From Siphonodentalium dalli (taxonomy: Eukaryota; Mollusca; Scaphopoda; Gadilida; Siphonodentaliidae): a DNA stretch of 64,000 bases. The position numbers were made by a program, and so were the translations under genes. The notes under the pieces were generated by a model. It did no database searches. It saw only the letters and a program-made list of their open reading frames with translations, and was not told the origin of the DNA. Shown in pieces: positions 10,980 to 23,284 of this stretch. Each line of letters begins with the position of its first letter. The stretch's first letter is position 1. The stretch covers positions 194,208,052 through 194,272,051 of the forward strand of contig CP136067.1 in assembly GCA_032622095.1 (NCBI GenBank), written 5' to 3'.

Positions 10980-12920
10980 AAAAAATGTCAGATTTCCTTA
11001 CAATATGTGTACTTAATGGTCGGCGTAACGAAGGGATTTAACTCTAGCTTGCAGGATCGATATCATAAAACGCAGCATAACGCAATTGCATATCCAGATG
11101 TTGAAAGCTCTTTATTTTTACCATATATAAAGATTTTTACCATATAAAGATTTTTACCATAAAAAGACCATACACAAGGAACACGTAACGAGAAGCTTTA
11201 TTACTTATCGCTAAAAACATCCTGGAGACGATGAATTAAATTCAATTTATATCACTTGGTTTATCTGTTCTTCGTTCGTGGGAATAAGATATTTCTGCAG
11301 CCTGTTTCGTTCCAGGATTACAACGAAAAAACAAACACGCATGCTTGAACAGTATGTGTCGCTTCTTCTTTATAGTTATATGTGTGTCTGGTCAAACCTA
11401 GGTTCGTATATCAGATTGTTTTTTTGTTATGTTTTGTACAATTCGTCATCACTTCTAATGTCTATAATCGGCCAAACAGCTTAAGCTTTTCTCACCTGAA
11501 GTCTTCCACTTTTACGCAGGGATGTGGCAATGTGGTCTCCGTTGGGTGGAGTGGGGTGTCCATCCTGGACTTTCCAGTTGCATCCCTTGTAGCAAACCAA
11601 ACTACATTTGAGTTGGTATTTTCCAACTGGTACCACAATTTTTCTCAATTGTTTGTGTACATTTCCAACATGGAACCCCCTAAGATTGGACAGTTTATGA
11701 TGGTCGTTTAATTCCAACAATGTTTAGAGCAAGTAGGAAAACGTGCGACTGTTACTCTAAACAACAACAAATTTTAGTCTAAACAACAACACATTCCAGT
11801 CTAAACAAATTCAACACCAATTACTGGTTGGAAAATAAAAGTATGAGAACAATTTCAACTTATTATTTGCTGTGACATTCACATATTATGTTGTGACAGG
11901 CATGACATTTCCAACTGTTGAAAATAATTTATGACTAAAGCTTGGTGGGGCACCCACCAACCCCCAAACCCAACCCCATGTAGTCACGCCCCTGCCTCTG
12001 TCTTCCACACGTTTATGCATAATTCAATTCAAATTTTAACATTTTAGAAACAGCGCTGGTAGCTTGTTTTATGTTATATGTTTAATGTTATATTTTATTG
12101 TATATTATAACGTTTGTTAATAATATTTGATGACGCGTTTCATATTGTTTCATCTGTCGCTGGACGACAGCATATCATATTCATTCACTTTTATATACTG
12201 GTGCTTCGCTATTTCCCATTGGCTATGCGGACAACGTGTTATGGTTTTGTTAACAACGTGCCCAATGAAGGTGAAGTCAATTAAACCAATGCTTTCTTTT
12301 TAATATGTTTTCTTTTTTCTTTTTTTCTTTCTTTTTTTCCTTTTTTTTTTGGAGAAACACATATACACTAAAATAGATTATCTGGTATGCATATTCATTT
12401 CCATCAAATATCTGTTCGCATTGCCCTTGGGAAGCAGAATCACAATAATATAGGATTTTTTCCAAATTCCGAAAATGACGGCATGTCAGAATAAGCATCG
12501 AATTCACACATGGAGGAAAAGCGAAAGGGGTGATGAAAGTCAAGCGTGAAAACGCTATGTATAAAATCACAATATCTGTGGTATTTCATGGACGACAACA
12601 CTGTAGTAACTTGCTGAAATGGTTATCCTTCGGTTGAATCTGAATTGATTAATTGAACGAAATTGTGTGTCCTTTGCTTACTATCACTTGCCTGATAATG
12701 TGGTGTCTGTAATAAGCTCCCACCACTGCTATCTAATTGCGTGCTACTGTTTCATTTTGTTTCCATTCGCTCATTTTTCGGTATTGTTCGCTCAAATCTT
12801 TCCTCAACGTAGTCAACAGTGACTCTAAAATACGATTGATTTATATTCATGAAATCGTCTTCAAAACTTCATAGTGGATCAAAGAATATAAATAATCAAC
12901 ATATATATATATATCGTATC
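10980..12920. other. Intergenic DNA without a recognised gene
   Basis: Contains a short tandem of 'tataaagatttttaccata' near 11115-11165 and a long C/T-only tract at about 12297-12351. Opposite-strand ORFs of about 80-110 codons near 11382-11720 have no motif I recognise. Confidence 0.5.
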
Positions 12921-13533
12921 CTTCTGTTAACTGGTGGCTCTGGATTCATACCCCTCTGTTAACTGGTACTCATGATTCATACCCCTCTGTTAACAGGTAA
13001 TCAGGATTCATACCCCCTGTTAACTGGTAATCAGGATTCATACCCCACTGTTAACTGGTAATCATGATTCATACCCCACTGTTAACTGGTAATCAGGATT
13101 CATACCCACTTTTAACTTGTAATCATGATTCATACCCACTGTGAACTGGTAATCAGGATTCATACCCCACTGTTAACTGGTACTCAGGATTCATACCCTC
13201 TGTTAACTGGTAATCAGGATTCATACCCCACTGTTAACTGGTAATCAGGATTCATACCCCACTGTTAACTGGTACTCATGATTCATACCCTTCTGTTAAC
13301 TGGTAATCATGATTCATACCCACTGTTAACTGGTAATCATGATTCATACCCCCTGTTAACTGGTAATCATGATTCATACCCCACTGTTAACTGGTAATCA
13401 GGATTCATACCCCACTGTTAACTGGTACTCATGATTCATACCCTTCTGTTAACTGGTAATCATGATTCATACCCCCTGTTAACTGGTAATCAGGATTCAT
13501 ACCCCACTGTTAACTGGAAATCATGTTTCTGAA
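12921..13533. repeat. 31-bp minisatellite, about 19 copies
   Basis: Units of 29-31 bases built on 'ctgttaactggtaatcagga' followed by 'ttcataccccact', with alternating 'atcagg' and 'atcatg' variants. No ORF is maintained. Confidence 0.95.
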
Positions 13534-13679
13534 TAACAAATTTAATCCACTCGTGGATTAAAACTGGTAATTCGTCTTTGCGAATGTCTATCTCAACCAA
13601 TCTCACTGGCTGACAACGACGGATATCAACCAATCTGAAGCGTCAGATGGGGAAAGGAGCGAACAGTACATTTCAAATA

Positions 13680-13911
13680 CGCCCTGTCACTAACTCGCGG
13701 CCATATTGGATCCACCAGGTCCTGTTCCGTGGTTTCATAGATTCATCCAGCTCCCGCTCCGTGGTTTTAGTGCTACAGGTCTAAGTTTTGGAGTAGCATT
13801 TCCATATATGGACGTTTTGAATTATTCATGACTTCCATATATTGAAAGCTAAGTAAAACCACGGAACCGGACCTGGTGGATCCAATATGGCCACGAGTTA
13901 GTGACCGGGCA
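13680..13911. mobile_element. TA-flanked MITE (cactaactcgcggcc family), copy 1
   Basis: TA at 13678-13679 and 13912-13913. Ends 'cgccctgtcactaactcg' and complementary 'cgagttagtgaccgggca'. The internal inverted 'ggtttcatagattcat' side is less symmetric. Other copies are 19918-20139 and a diverged one at 27233-27450. Confidence 0.75.
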
Positions 13912-14085
13912 TATTATATCACGTCACACATGCATCTAGATCTAGTTCTTGTTATTGGTTTTCACTTTTTGATTTGCATTGATGTGTATTCTTTGTTTGT
14001 TGAAACATCACGATTATAGGAGATAGCACTGTTGTCGCGGTATTCAACTCCAACTCGGCGTATATATTTATTTACTGGAATCAAT

Positions 14086-14573
14086 CACGGTGGGGAATCA
14101 CGTGGTTTCGAGGTTGGTGAGTACCACGCATTCAAAATGTGCAAACGCACAAAATCATAATATACGAGGAACTGACACAAAACATTGTTACGAGCATATG
14201 CTGGTTTATTTTTGAAACAAGTTGATACCTTATTTGTTCGGTAATAATTAGTGGTTTTCTATAACATTCTGACCAAAGTTGCCAGTCGGAGGTGCGTGGA
14301 ATACACCAGTCCATACATCTTGGAAAATCCTTCGACTGACAACTTTGGTCAGAATGTTAAGGCAAAAACATGTGAATTTGGACATAAATGAGGTATCAGC
14401 TTGTTTGAAAAATAGTATAGCATCTGCTCGTAGCTGTCAAAATATGTAATATATCATTAGTTTATTACCCTTTTTCCTCGCTTCTGGTCGCGTTTTAGAT
14501 CGCGTCGGCCATTTTGAATGCGTGATACTCATCAACTCGAAACCACGTGATTCCCCACCGTGCCAATGCGTAA
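14086..14573. mobile_element. Inverted-repeat element with a nested hairpin
   Basis: Left end 'cacggtggggaatcacgtgg' then 'tttcgag...cattcaaaatg' is mirrored at 14511-14573, about 55 bases. Inside, 'aacattctgaccaaagttg' (14262) and its complement (14339) form a second hairpin. A CAAT duplication is possible but offset by one base. Confidence 0.65.
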
Positions 14574-14675
14574 ACAAGTTCGTGGGATATAATAAATCTA
14601 CTCCCAAATCAGCGAATATATACATACCTGGTATCACTATGGCTATTACATTTGCAAACAGTTATACTTCTATTG

Positions 14676-15492
14676 AAGGGCGACTGTACTCTAAATCTGG
14701 CCATTTATGGGACCATCTCCTATTATACTCAACATAATATATGACCCGCCATATCAAATCCAGTCGTAAGTCGGGATTTTTTTTACCCTGTGCCAATGCA
14801 TTCTCTTATATATGCGAGTCGACCATATGTCGCCTCGCATATATAAGAGAATGCATTGACCTAACAATTTTTTATCATTTTTTTTAAATAAATGTTTCTT
14901 ACAATTTTTAGGACATAAAATAAAAAACATCCATTACCCTGCAGGGAGCCCTACACATATATAGAAGCATATAGAAGAGTGTCGTCTGCTCATGTTTGTC
15001 TGGGGCTCTGTATGGGTGAAATTATAAAATTGTTAAAGAATACAAGAAAAAATTATTAAAATTGTAAAAAAAATGTTAGGCCAATGCATTCTCTTATATA
15101 TGCGAGGCGACCTATGGTCGACTCGCATATATAAGAGAATGCATTGGCACAGGGTAAAAAAAATCCCGACTTACGACTGGATTTGATATGGCGGGTCACA
15201 TATATGCAACAAATTATGGAATTTGAGTCACGATTGAGTGCAATACACACTCCTGTGCTATGAACGATGTAAACAACATGGTAATTATCATGAAAATGAG
15301 TTTATGACTCGAATCATAAGCTCATTTTCATAATAATTATCATGTTGTTTAGTAATGTTTACAGCGTTCATAAAGCACATGCGTGATTTTTCACTCATCC
15401 ATGGCTCAAATTAATTCGTTTGTTGCATACATGCTGTTGTGTATAATAGGAGATGGTCTCATAATTGGCCGGATTTAGTGTAGAGTACCCCC
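14676..15492. mobile_element. TTAA MITE copy 2, split by another MITE
   Basis: Matches 8337-8666 from 'gggcgactgtactctaaat' (14680) to TTAA at 15493-15496. The left TTAA has decayed to TTGA. The element is interrupted after 'atactcaacata' by the tgacccgcc MITE (14742-15198) and resumes at 'tatgcaacaaat'. This is a clear nested insertion giving relative ages. Confidence 0.75.
14742..15198. mobile_element. MITE with 'tgacccgcc' termini, copy 2 (nested)
   Basis: Same organisation as 6356-6784, with palindromes at 14793-14859 and 15081-15147 in opposite orientation and ends 'tgacccgccatatcaaatcc' / complement. It is inserted in the TTAA MITE 14676-15492. Copy 1 lacks about 35 bases of the left subterminal region present here. 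Confidence 0.8.
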
Positions 15493-15496
15493 TTAA

Positions 15497-15803
15497 TTGG
15501 GCCCTTATCATACAACGAAATCAATATACACACACTCGTATATATGTGGTATCAGGATTAGTCATAATAGTCAAGCTTTGAAAAGCCACAATCTAACGTA
15601 GAGTTGGAGTGAGATCTGGGCCCGTTCTTATGTGTTTGCCAGCGGGATTTTTCTTTCCCGCTTGTACAGAAATCCTAATGGTTTGTTTTCCAAGTCACAT
15701 CTGCATAATTGCTATGAAATCCAAACATTATCATGAAATGGCATGTCCTTATTTGGTGTGCATGCATTCATACTTGTGGTTATGATAAAATATATGCTGT
15801 TAC
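15497..15803. other. Intergenic DNA, nothing recognised
   Basis: Unique-looking sequence between two MITEs with no supported ORF. Confidence 0.5.
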
Positions 15804-16127
15804 ATGCAATCCTGGAAATAGTATCTGACATTTGCAGCATGAGGTCCTCAGAGGGTGAATTTAGTGACGCTTTCTCCACACGCCGGGCTAGCATCACCAA
15901 ATTCACCATCCGTGACCTTCATTCTGCTTAGGCCTCAACTGCTATATATGGGAGACCTATAGGATCATATTGTTGAGACTTTAGATACTTCCCAGAAGAG
16001 GCCTAAGTAGAATGAGGTCCCCCGAGGGTGAATTTGGTGATGCTAGCCGTTGTGCGGCGTAGCATAATTAATTCACCCTCTGGGGACCTCATTCTGCAAA
16101 TGTCCGACACATTAATTCCAGGTTAGG
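15804..16127. mobile_element. hAT-like palindromic MITE (gaggtcccc family), copy 2
   Basis: Two palindromes at about 15838-15928 and 16010-16097, separated by a spacer with 'taggcctcaac' and its inverse. Ends 'caatcctggaaat' / 'aattccagg' are diverged relatives of the 57338 copy. The flanking 8-mers do not match, so the insertion is old or rearranged. Confidence 0.6.
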
Positions 16128-16318
16128 TATGTGTAAGGTGGTGAATGGTTGGCTAATGTCAACATTGATGCAATTTGATGGTCATGGCAACATTTGAAGA
16201 AACTTAGTATCTCCCAGAATTGAAGCTGCATTTTAAAAGAAAAGCTAGAGCACGTATATAGTACAAGTATTGGTTTATTTTTAGCAGGAAACGATAATAC
16301 ATGTTTAACCCTTTACCC

Positions 16319-17174
16319 AACAAACCGATCAAAACCGCCCAAATAAAGCTTCAACAGCCTAAAATATCTTCGGTCTGTCTCAATAGAACCATACAAATAT
16401 GGATATCAATGGAACCGGCTCCTTGACCACATTGTGATGGTTACAGTTATGCCCTGTGCCAATGCATTCTCTTATATATGCGAGTCGACCATAGGTCGCC
16501 TCGCATATATAAGAGAATGCATTGGCCTGAAAAAAAAAATTCTTACATTCTTTAACAATTTTATAATTTTTAATGTGTTAAAGGTACGGTTGGCCTTGGC
16601 GGTGGGTATCCTGTGAAAATATTTCCACCCGTCAAAAACCGCCACAAACAGAAAGAACAACAAAATTTAGACAGACTGTGTCCGTATACAAATAAGAAAT
16701 ATCGCATAAACAGTATGTTATTGTCATTTGTTTGACCATTGTTATGTAAACAAAAGCATAAAAAGTAACTTTTCTGGTGTTTGTTTATATTATGATGGTA
16801 AATATAAAGAGCGTTCTTTGTTTGTGAATTCCTGATATGGAACGAATAAAGAGCGTTTATGCCATTTGTGTGTGATTAGCCAGCAGCATTGTGCTGTCTC
16901 CTGTAACACAATCAGGCTCTTGCTTATGTAAAATATAGTAAATCTTTATGATAACATGCTGTTTACGCGATGGTCATGGTATATATGAACGAAACTGTAT
17001 GCGTTTTAATGTTTTTCTGTTTACGGTGATTGCAACAAATATGAATATTTTCGATAACTAAGGCCTCACGTGCCTTTAAGCCAATGCATTCTCTTATATA
17101 TGCGAGGCGACCTATGGTCGACTCGCATATATAAGAGAATGCATTGGCACAGGGCCCTTCTGTTGGGTAAAGGG
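16319..17174. mobile_element. TTAA MITE (ccctttacccaac ends), copy A, carrying a nested MITE
   Basis: TTAA at 16315-16318 and 17175-17178. Ends 'ccctttacccaacaaaccg' and complementary 'ttctgttgggtaaaggg'. It carries palindromes at 16459-16525 and 17081-17147 and is interrupted by 16582-17075. It is the same family as 17377-17832 but in reverse orientation: its left end matches the other's right end. Confidence 0.8.
16582..17075. mobile_element. TTAA MITE nested in copy A
   Basis: TTAA at 16578-16581 and 17076-17079. Ends 'aggtacggttggcctt' and complement of 'aaggcctcacgtgcct'. Internal motif 'aataaagagcgttt' occurs here and at several other places in the window. Confidence 0.75.
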
Positions 17175-17376
17175 TTAAAGCAATTTTGAACACTTCCGTC
17201 AAAATGACACTTCCTGGTTTAAAAAATTTACATGTTCTGTTCAGAAGTTAATATGTTTTATTAACTAATGAACAATTGAGTATACTAGATCACAATGTTA
17301 GATTTCTGTTTTTATGATTTTCATAAGGTTTTTGACTCAGATTTATTTAATTTAATTAACCGAAATAATTAATTAA

Positions 17377-17832
17377 CCCTTTACCCAACAGAACGGCCCT
17401 GTGCCAATGCATTCTCTTATATATGCGAGTCGACCATAGGTCGCCTAGCATTTAAAGAGAATGCATTGGCTTAACACATATTAAAAATGATAAAATTGTC
17501 AAAGAATGTAGAAAAATATTATAAAAATTGTTAAAAAATGTAAGAAAAAATTGTAAAATTGTTGAAGAATGTAAGAAAAAATGGTAAAAAGTGTTAAAAA
17601 AGAATTTTGTTTAGGCCAATGCATTCTCTTATATATGCGAGGCGACCTATGGTCGACTCGCATATATAAGAGAATGCATTGGCACATGGCATAACTGTAG
17701 CCATCACAATGTGGTCAATGAACCGGTTCCAATGATATCCATACTTGTATGGTGTTATTGAGACAGACCGAAGATATTTTAGGCTGTTGAAGCTTTATTT
17801 GGGCGTTTTTGGCCTTTTTGTTAGGTAAAGGG
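17377..17832. mobile_element. TTAA MITE (ccctttacccaac ends), copy B
   Basis: TTAA at 17373-17376 and 17833-17836. Palindromes at 17404-17469 (one arm decayed) and 17616-17682. A spacer of imperfect 'attgttaaaaaatgtaagaa' repeats lies between them. With copy A it forms a large inverted arrangement across 16319-17832. Confidence 0.8.
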
Positions 17833-17836
17833 TTAA

Positions 17837-18898
17837 TAATTAATCTAAATTCGCTTTTGGGCGACGAGAGGCTCTTTATTAGAGGCGATCGTTTGAATTT
17901 TTGCTAGGCCGACAATAATTCAAAACTTTCTCTTTTGAAATTCGATATCTGGCCATCAGAATCTCATATTAATTGCTCATTGGTGCGATCTAATTATTTT
18001 CTGGTGTAGACTACGTACATGTGGTTGTTTATTGTGTGAGATCTGACAGGACAATTGCTTGGTGTCATTATAGTCCTATATTCCTCGAAAGTCACATTCA
18101 CGTGACAATGACTTATGTTATTTGGAACTGGTCGGTCACAGGAGGATTGAACTTTTGAAATGCAATTACAATTTCGTAGATATAAACCACTGCATTGCCT
18201 TTCACACATTTCTTCATAATTAGTGCTTGACATTATCAACTTATGTTTTGCAAATCACTCATGACAGAGATTTTTGTACTTTTATATTTCATTTATATTT
18301 TTTATACAAGCTAGTGTGGAAACACTACAAAATAAAATAATAAAAAAAAACAGAAAATTGTGTTGTAATAACCCTGACGGGGCAGGGGGGTCGGAAAAAA
18401 ATTGCAACATATAGGGCCTAGGGGGGGTGGGTCCCCCGCGGCCGGACCATTTTAAAATCCACTTTTTGTCATTTTTTTCACCAAGAAATTTGAGTTTTGC
18501 TGTCTTCAGTGGCCACTTAAGAACATAATAGGTATAAGATATTGGTTTTATTTGCTTTGAAACTCATTATTTCTGTTTTCATATTAGTGGGCGTGGCACC
18601 TAAAAATGGAAAAAATTTGCACAAAAAAAATCCAAATTTTTTTTTTCATTCTTTTTGGTTTTGTGTGTAGTCCAATGGTAACTAAGGCCATTTTCAGCGT
18701 GATATGTTTTTACTTTTGACTGACCCCCTCCCCTGGACGGGGTATATAATACGCGCATGAGACCCACAGGGGGCGATGATGGGTACAACTTCCAATTCCA
18801 ATTACGCCATCTCTTCAACATGACGAATGGCCAGCTCTCACTTCGTTCCCTAGATCATGCCATGGATCTCTACTCTGACTGACGCCCGTAGAAATGAT
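17837..18898. other. Intergenic DNA with a G-rich tract
   Basis: Apart from the Cys-rich ORF there is a G-rich stretch at about 18373-18447 ('cggggcaggggggtcgg', 'ggcctagggggggtgggtcc') ending in a CCGCGGCCGG block. No gene is recognised. Confidence 0.5.
17994..18239 (-). pseudogene. Cys-rich ORF, possible DEG/ENaC channel exon fragment
   Basis: An 81-codon - strand ORF with a Cys pattern C-x3-C-x8-C-x-C followed by later Cys and NCPV (NYEEMCERQC, LRNCNCIS, then SNCPV). The spacing recalls the Cys-rich extracellular region of degenerin/ENaC/ASIC channels. There is no transmembrane segment, no partner exon and no convincing splice site nearby. It may be a decayed exon, a retro-fragment or chance. 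Confidence 0.25.
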
Positions 18899-19352
18899 AT
18901 TCCACCAGTACAAAACCTGGGAACTTTTTAATGTCCATGAGCCATTCTGACAGGGAACTTTATCACATTGAATAAACGTGTAGAATGTTCAAATGTTTTA
19001 GTCTGAATACGATTTTCATAATATTATCTATGCAAACAAGGCAGGGATTAATACCTATTCCTCGATAATCTACTTCACATTTGGGGGTTGTCCCAGCTCG
19101 AGATTGCATGCTTTTCTGTGACTTTTGGGAGCCGATATCGCAATAAACATTGAAATAATTTACCCAGGAGAAATTCCATAATTGTAAGCGACGCAAAGCA
19201 AAATCGCTCACAAAGTCACTTAAATCGTGCAATTTCGAGTTGGGACCTTCACCTTCAGCGAAGTACCTTATATATTAAGAAATTATTTTTTCAACTTTAT
19301 AAGGTTTCCTGTCAAAAATTAAAAAAGTTCCCAGGTTTTGTACTAGTGGAAT
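18899..19352. mobile_element. Inverted-repeat element, 454 bp, 5-bp duplication
   Basis: Ends 'attccaccagtacaaaacct' and the near-complement 'aggttttgtactagtggaat', flanked by ATGAT at 18894-18898 and 19353-19357. The superfamily is not assigned. Confidence 0.7.
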
Positions 19353-19643
19353 ATGATCTATGTCTATGTAATTTGCAAGGGGAAATTATAATGTTGAAAA
19401 TACACACGACAAGAGACTAGCTATTTTGCAGTGTTCGCAATTGTTCGCACAAAAGATGATATAAGCGCTCTTTAATTTAACCATACCAGGAATAGACCAA
19501 CAAGTAACGCTCTTTATTGCTTCATGGAGTCCATGCCTAACAGATTTTTTCTTTAAATGTTGTGGTTTGAACAACCCTTTCTGTTGGACAAGTTCGAACG
19601 ATTGATTGAAATAAATACCGGGACGGCTACAAGAGCCTTGTAA

Positions 19644-19817
19644 GTGTATCACAGTTGTATATACACCATTCTGATACATGTATCACAGTTTATATACACC
19701 ATTCTGTACATGTATCACAGTTGTATATACACAATCTGATACATGTATCACAGTAGTATATATACACCAATCTGTACATGTATCACAGTTGTATATACAC
19801 CATTCCGATACATGTAC
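19644..19817. repeat. 36-bp tandem repeat, about five units
   Basis: Units built on 'tgtatcacagttgtatatac' plus 'accattctgatacatg'. ORFs on both strands here are repeat shadows. Confidence 0.9.
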
Positions 19818-19917
19818 GACATTCTCATCAACGACTCGGCATTGTCCGCTTCTCTCGGAAATAGATTCTTCCAAAAATAGAAACCATATTCGCGTAATGC
19901 TACAATATGCCTTATCA

Positions 19918-20139
19918 CTAACTCGCGGCCATTTTGGATCCACGAGGTCCGGTTCCGTGGTTTCATAGATTCATCCATCACCTGTTCCGTGGTTTCAGTG
20001 CTACAGGTCAAAGTTTTGGAGTAGCATTTCCATATATGGAGCTTTTGAATTATTCATGATTTCCATATGTGGAAAGTTAAGTAAAACCACGGAACCGGAC
20101 CTGGTGGATCCAAAATGGCCGCGAGTTAGTGACAGGGCA
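19918..20139. mobile_element. TA-flanked MITE (cactaactcgcggcc family), copy 2
   Basis: TA at 19916-19917 and 20140-20141. Ends 'tgccttatcactaactcg' and 'cgagttagtgacagggca'. Close relative of 13680-13911. Confidence 0.8.
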
Positions 20140-20222
20140 TAAACGCGTCCATGCGAAAAATTATTTTTTAGAGCATGTGAAGCCGATATATCAATATTTC
20201 TTGAATTTATCAACCTATCGTA

Positions 20223-23200
20223 TAGTCTGGTCGATAAACTAAAATTTTAGGGTCAACCTAGAAAAAATTTGGACTAAGTTGGTTTCTATTCCATTTTGAA
20301 GAGGAATATATCCTCTATAACATATCCAAAATCCGCTAAAATCCGCTTTGAGCATTTTCTGTAATACAAGATGGCGTCCATGATGGCAGTTGGTATAGAA
20401 AAATCCTTAATTTCGGTGGTAGGTGCGCCAACAAATACCATATTAGTAATAAAATAAAATCCACACAAACAATCCTTAGTCGTAAACCATATCGGTAGAA
20501 TGTCTGTCCAAAATGGCCGCCAAAATGGACAAAATCGAATGAAATTTACAATTTGCGGAAAATTGAATAGCTGGTTATACAAGAACGAACAGGCCGTCGA
20601 ATTATACGAGGAAGAATGATTTCAGAGTATAAGGGGAGCTATTGATAATAGTATGTAAGAATTCTCTCTAATGTATCTCGCGAGAGAGCAACCGAAAGCC
20701 AGGTCTCATACAACGATTGAATGTGAACTTTTTGGGCGCCAAGAAATAGAAGAATAACGCAGTTTTATCTGTACTGTTTATCTTGAATCGTGTAATATAT
20801 GTGTATTAAAACAGTTAAATGTGATCTAATAGGGATGTACTCATTGTGTGACCTTTTCTAGAAGCAGAAATATATGTAATGAAAACAGTCTCACGAATGT
20901 GACCGATAATCATTTATTTTTTAATCTACAACACACAGTCTGTCAAAATTCACTACTATAGAACAGTATGAGAGCTATTCATATGGTACTAGGTAAAATG
21001 TGTAGATCCTATTGTCCGTGTCTTAAAATAGTAGTCATAGTTGCCTCCGGTCAAGTGATTAAACAATAATATTTCATTTTTATCACACAAATACGTGGTG
21101 GTATACCATGAACGCAATTTATCAAAATACAAAGGATTACAATAGACTATCTTCAATAAATTCTCAACATAACCCAATTTGCCTACATACTCTATGGCAA
21201 AGACTGTCTTTATACCTGGAAATTATGTGCACTTAACACGTTCGCTGCCACTACGAGTTAACTCGTAGTAAACGGTTCCATTGGGACTGCTACTACGAGT
21301 TAACTCGTAGTAATGTTCATACCACATAAATAATAACACAATCCGCAATCAATGTTGGTGTATGCGCCAATACATACCAAACGATCCCATTGATCGATTT
21401 TATATGTATAATTACGATGGCTTGAGATACAACGATTCACACAGCGTGAACAGGGGTGGGGTCCAGATAGCAATCTTGGTAGGATACTCCAATTCACCAG
21501 GACCTCTTCTGTACGTCCCTGAACCATGATATGCATGTGCAACTAGACCATTCCCGGACACATTGTGTATATATAAAGGAATTGTCGATCAAATCCGGGT
21601 CAAATGAAAGATAAAACGTGTTATAAAGCTCCTACGAGATAACTCGTAGTGGGCACCTGGGATGAAACTCACCAGTGGTCATCGCTGGTGCCAGCTACGA
21701 GTTATCTCGTAGGTAAAAACATATTATGTTTTTGACGTCTTATTCGACGTAGTATGTACCAATTATCATATATTAATTAATTTACCATGTCTTACATACG
21801 ATATGCTTGTACATGTATAGCACTCTTTGTCATCTAAAACACTGACAACGTAATTGTAGTTACCTACGAGATAACTCGTAGCTGGCACCAGGGATGAAAC
21901 GTTAATAAATTCCGTCCCAGGTGCCGACTACGAGTTAGCTCGTAGTAGTCTTATAACATGTTTCAGCATCATATGACCCGATATTGGTCGAACCATTACT
22001 CATGCATACGTAAAATATCATCTACTATCGGCAAAACAACAAATCCCATGTCGGCATATGGGATGGAATTACCCATTGGTTTTCGGCAGTGAACGTGTTA
22101 AATGCACTAAGGCCACATATACGCGAAACGTACGACCTTTTCTGCAACCGCATCGCCGCGTTTACCCATTCTCCCTAATGTTACACATATCTGCTGCATA
22201 CAAAACCATAAATAGCAACATTGAGTGTATGGTAAACGCAGAACTAATAACTGTAAATGCTGATGACCTGATATTTAGCGCAAATATGTGGGTGGCAATG
22301 GTAACATAATTTCAAACAACAAGATACTGACAACTAATAGTGTGTATTGCGGGGTACATATTCATGTTGTAAAGTGCCGATTGAAGTAATTTGAACATAA
22401 TTGTCCACTAAGAAACCGGTTTGGGAGCACCATGAAAATTAGTACTAAATAAAATGTACGACGTACAGTCTCTTCGATCTAGTGAGATATGATACTATTC
22501 TGTTGAAGAGATAAGTGTTTCTTGACAGTATGATCAGCATTACGACATACGTGTATGGTTTATTGTCACGGAGAGTGTTGAAAATTCTGGAAATATAACT
22601 AGTATTTACACAGATATGGTGGGCTCTTCAGTTTCTGCTTTACATTCAATAATTAATCATCATTCCAAAAGGAAACTACCACGCACTGTGTGACAAAATA
22701 TTACTTCGTGTGTTGCATGCCCAAAATAACTGTTTTTGGTCAGACTGTTGGATGTATTCTAATAAGAAAACCCGAACGTAAATCATTGGGTTAACGTGCG
22801 TAGCAGTGATCGATAAATCATTAAGATAGATCTGTTTTAATTATATGTGTACCTTTAAAGATATATAACAACATTCTTGTAAATTACAAATGTGTATTTT
22901 CGCTTATAGGGGGTTATCCAATATGTTGCTTTCATCGTAGCATGGATTGTAGTTGCGGCCATTTTGACAACCATTTCATCGCCGCGATTGCATTGTTTTC
23001 TGTCCTTGTCACTCTATTCGCCCCCTATACTCGTTTACACAAACTGGTATATATCGGATGGAGGATTAATGCGTTCTGGTGTCGCCGATGAGGGATATTG
23101 TAGAAAAACGTACTTCGCAAGGTCGAAAAATGAGCATTTTTAAAAATCTCTGTAAAAAAGTTTGCTCAAAGCGGATTTTAGCGGATTTTGGATATGTTGT

Positions 23201-23284
23201 AGAGGAAATATTCCTCTTCAAAATGGAATAAAAACCAACTTAGTCCAAATTTGTTCTAGGTCAAACCTTTTATCGACCAGACTA
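20223..23284. mobile_element. 3.06-kb element with long inverted ends, no coding capacity seen
   Basis: Ends 'tagtctggtcgataaa' / 'tttatcgaccagacta'. About 120 bases of inverted similarity (20223-20355 and 23163-23284) include 'aaaatccgctaaaatccgct'. Flanking GTA at 20220-20222 and 23285-23287 suggests a 3-bp duplication. It contains the nested TTAA element 21237-22097. No transposase ORF was found. Confidence 0.7.
21237..22097. mobile_element. TTAA piggyBac-like element with repeated short palindromes
   Basis: TTAA at 21233-21236 and 22098-22101. Ends 'cacgttcgctgcc' and complementary 'ggcagtgaacgtg'. Six copies of an 18-22 bp palindrome of the form CTACGAGTTAACTCGTAG (variants with GATAAC or GTTAGC cores) lie at about 21251, 21291, 21630, 21693, 21864 and 21928. 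These could be transposase-binding sites. No transposase is present. Confidence 0.8.

Noticed and set aside
12921..13533. CRISPR-like array
   Set aside because: Units are contiguous with no unique spacers, and the genome is eukaryotic; it is a minisatellite. The same applies to 2681-3620 and 23817-24093.
19386..19679. 97-codon - strand ORF as a gene
   Set aside because: No recognisable domain, and it begins inside a tandem repeat.
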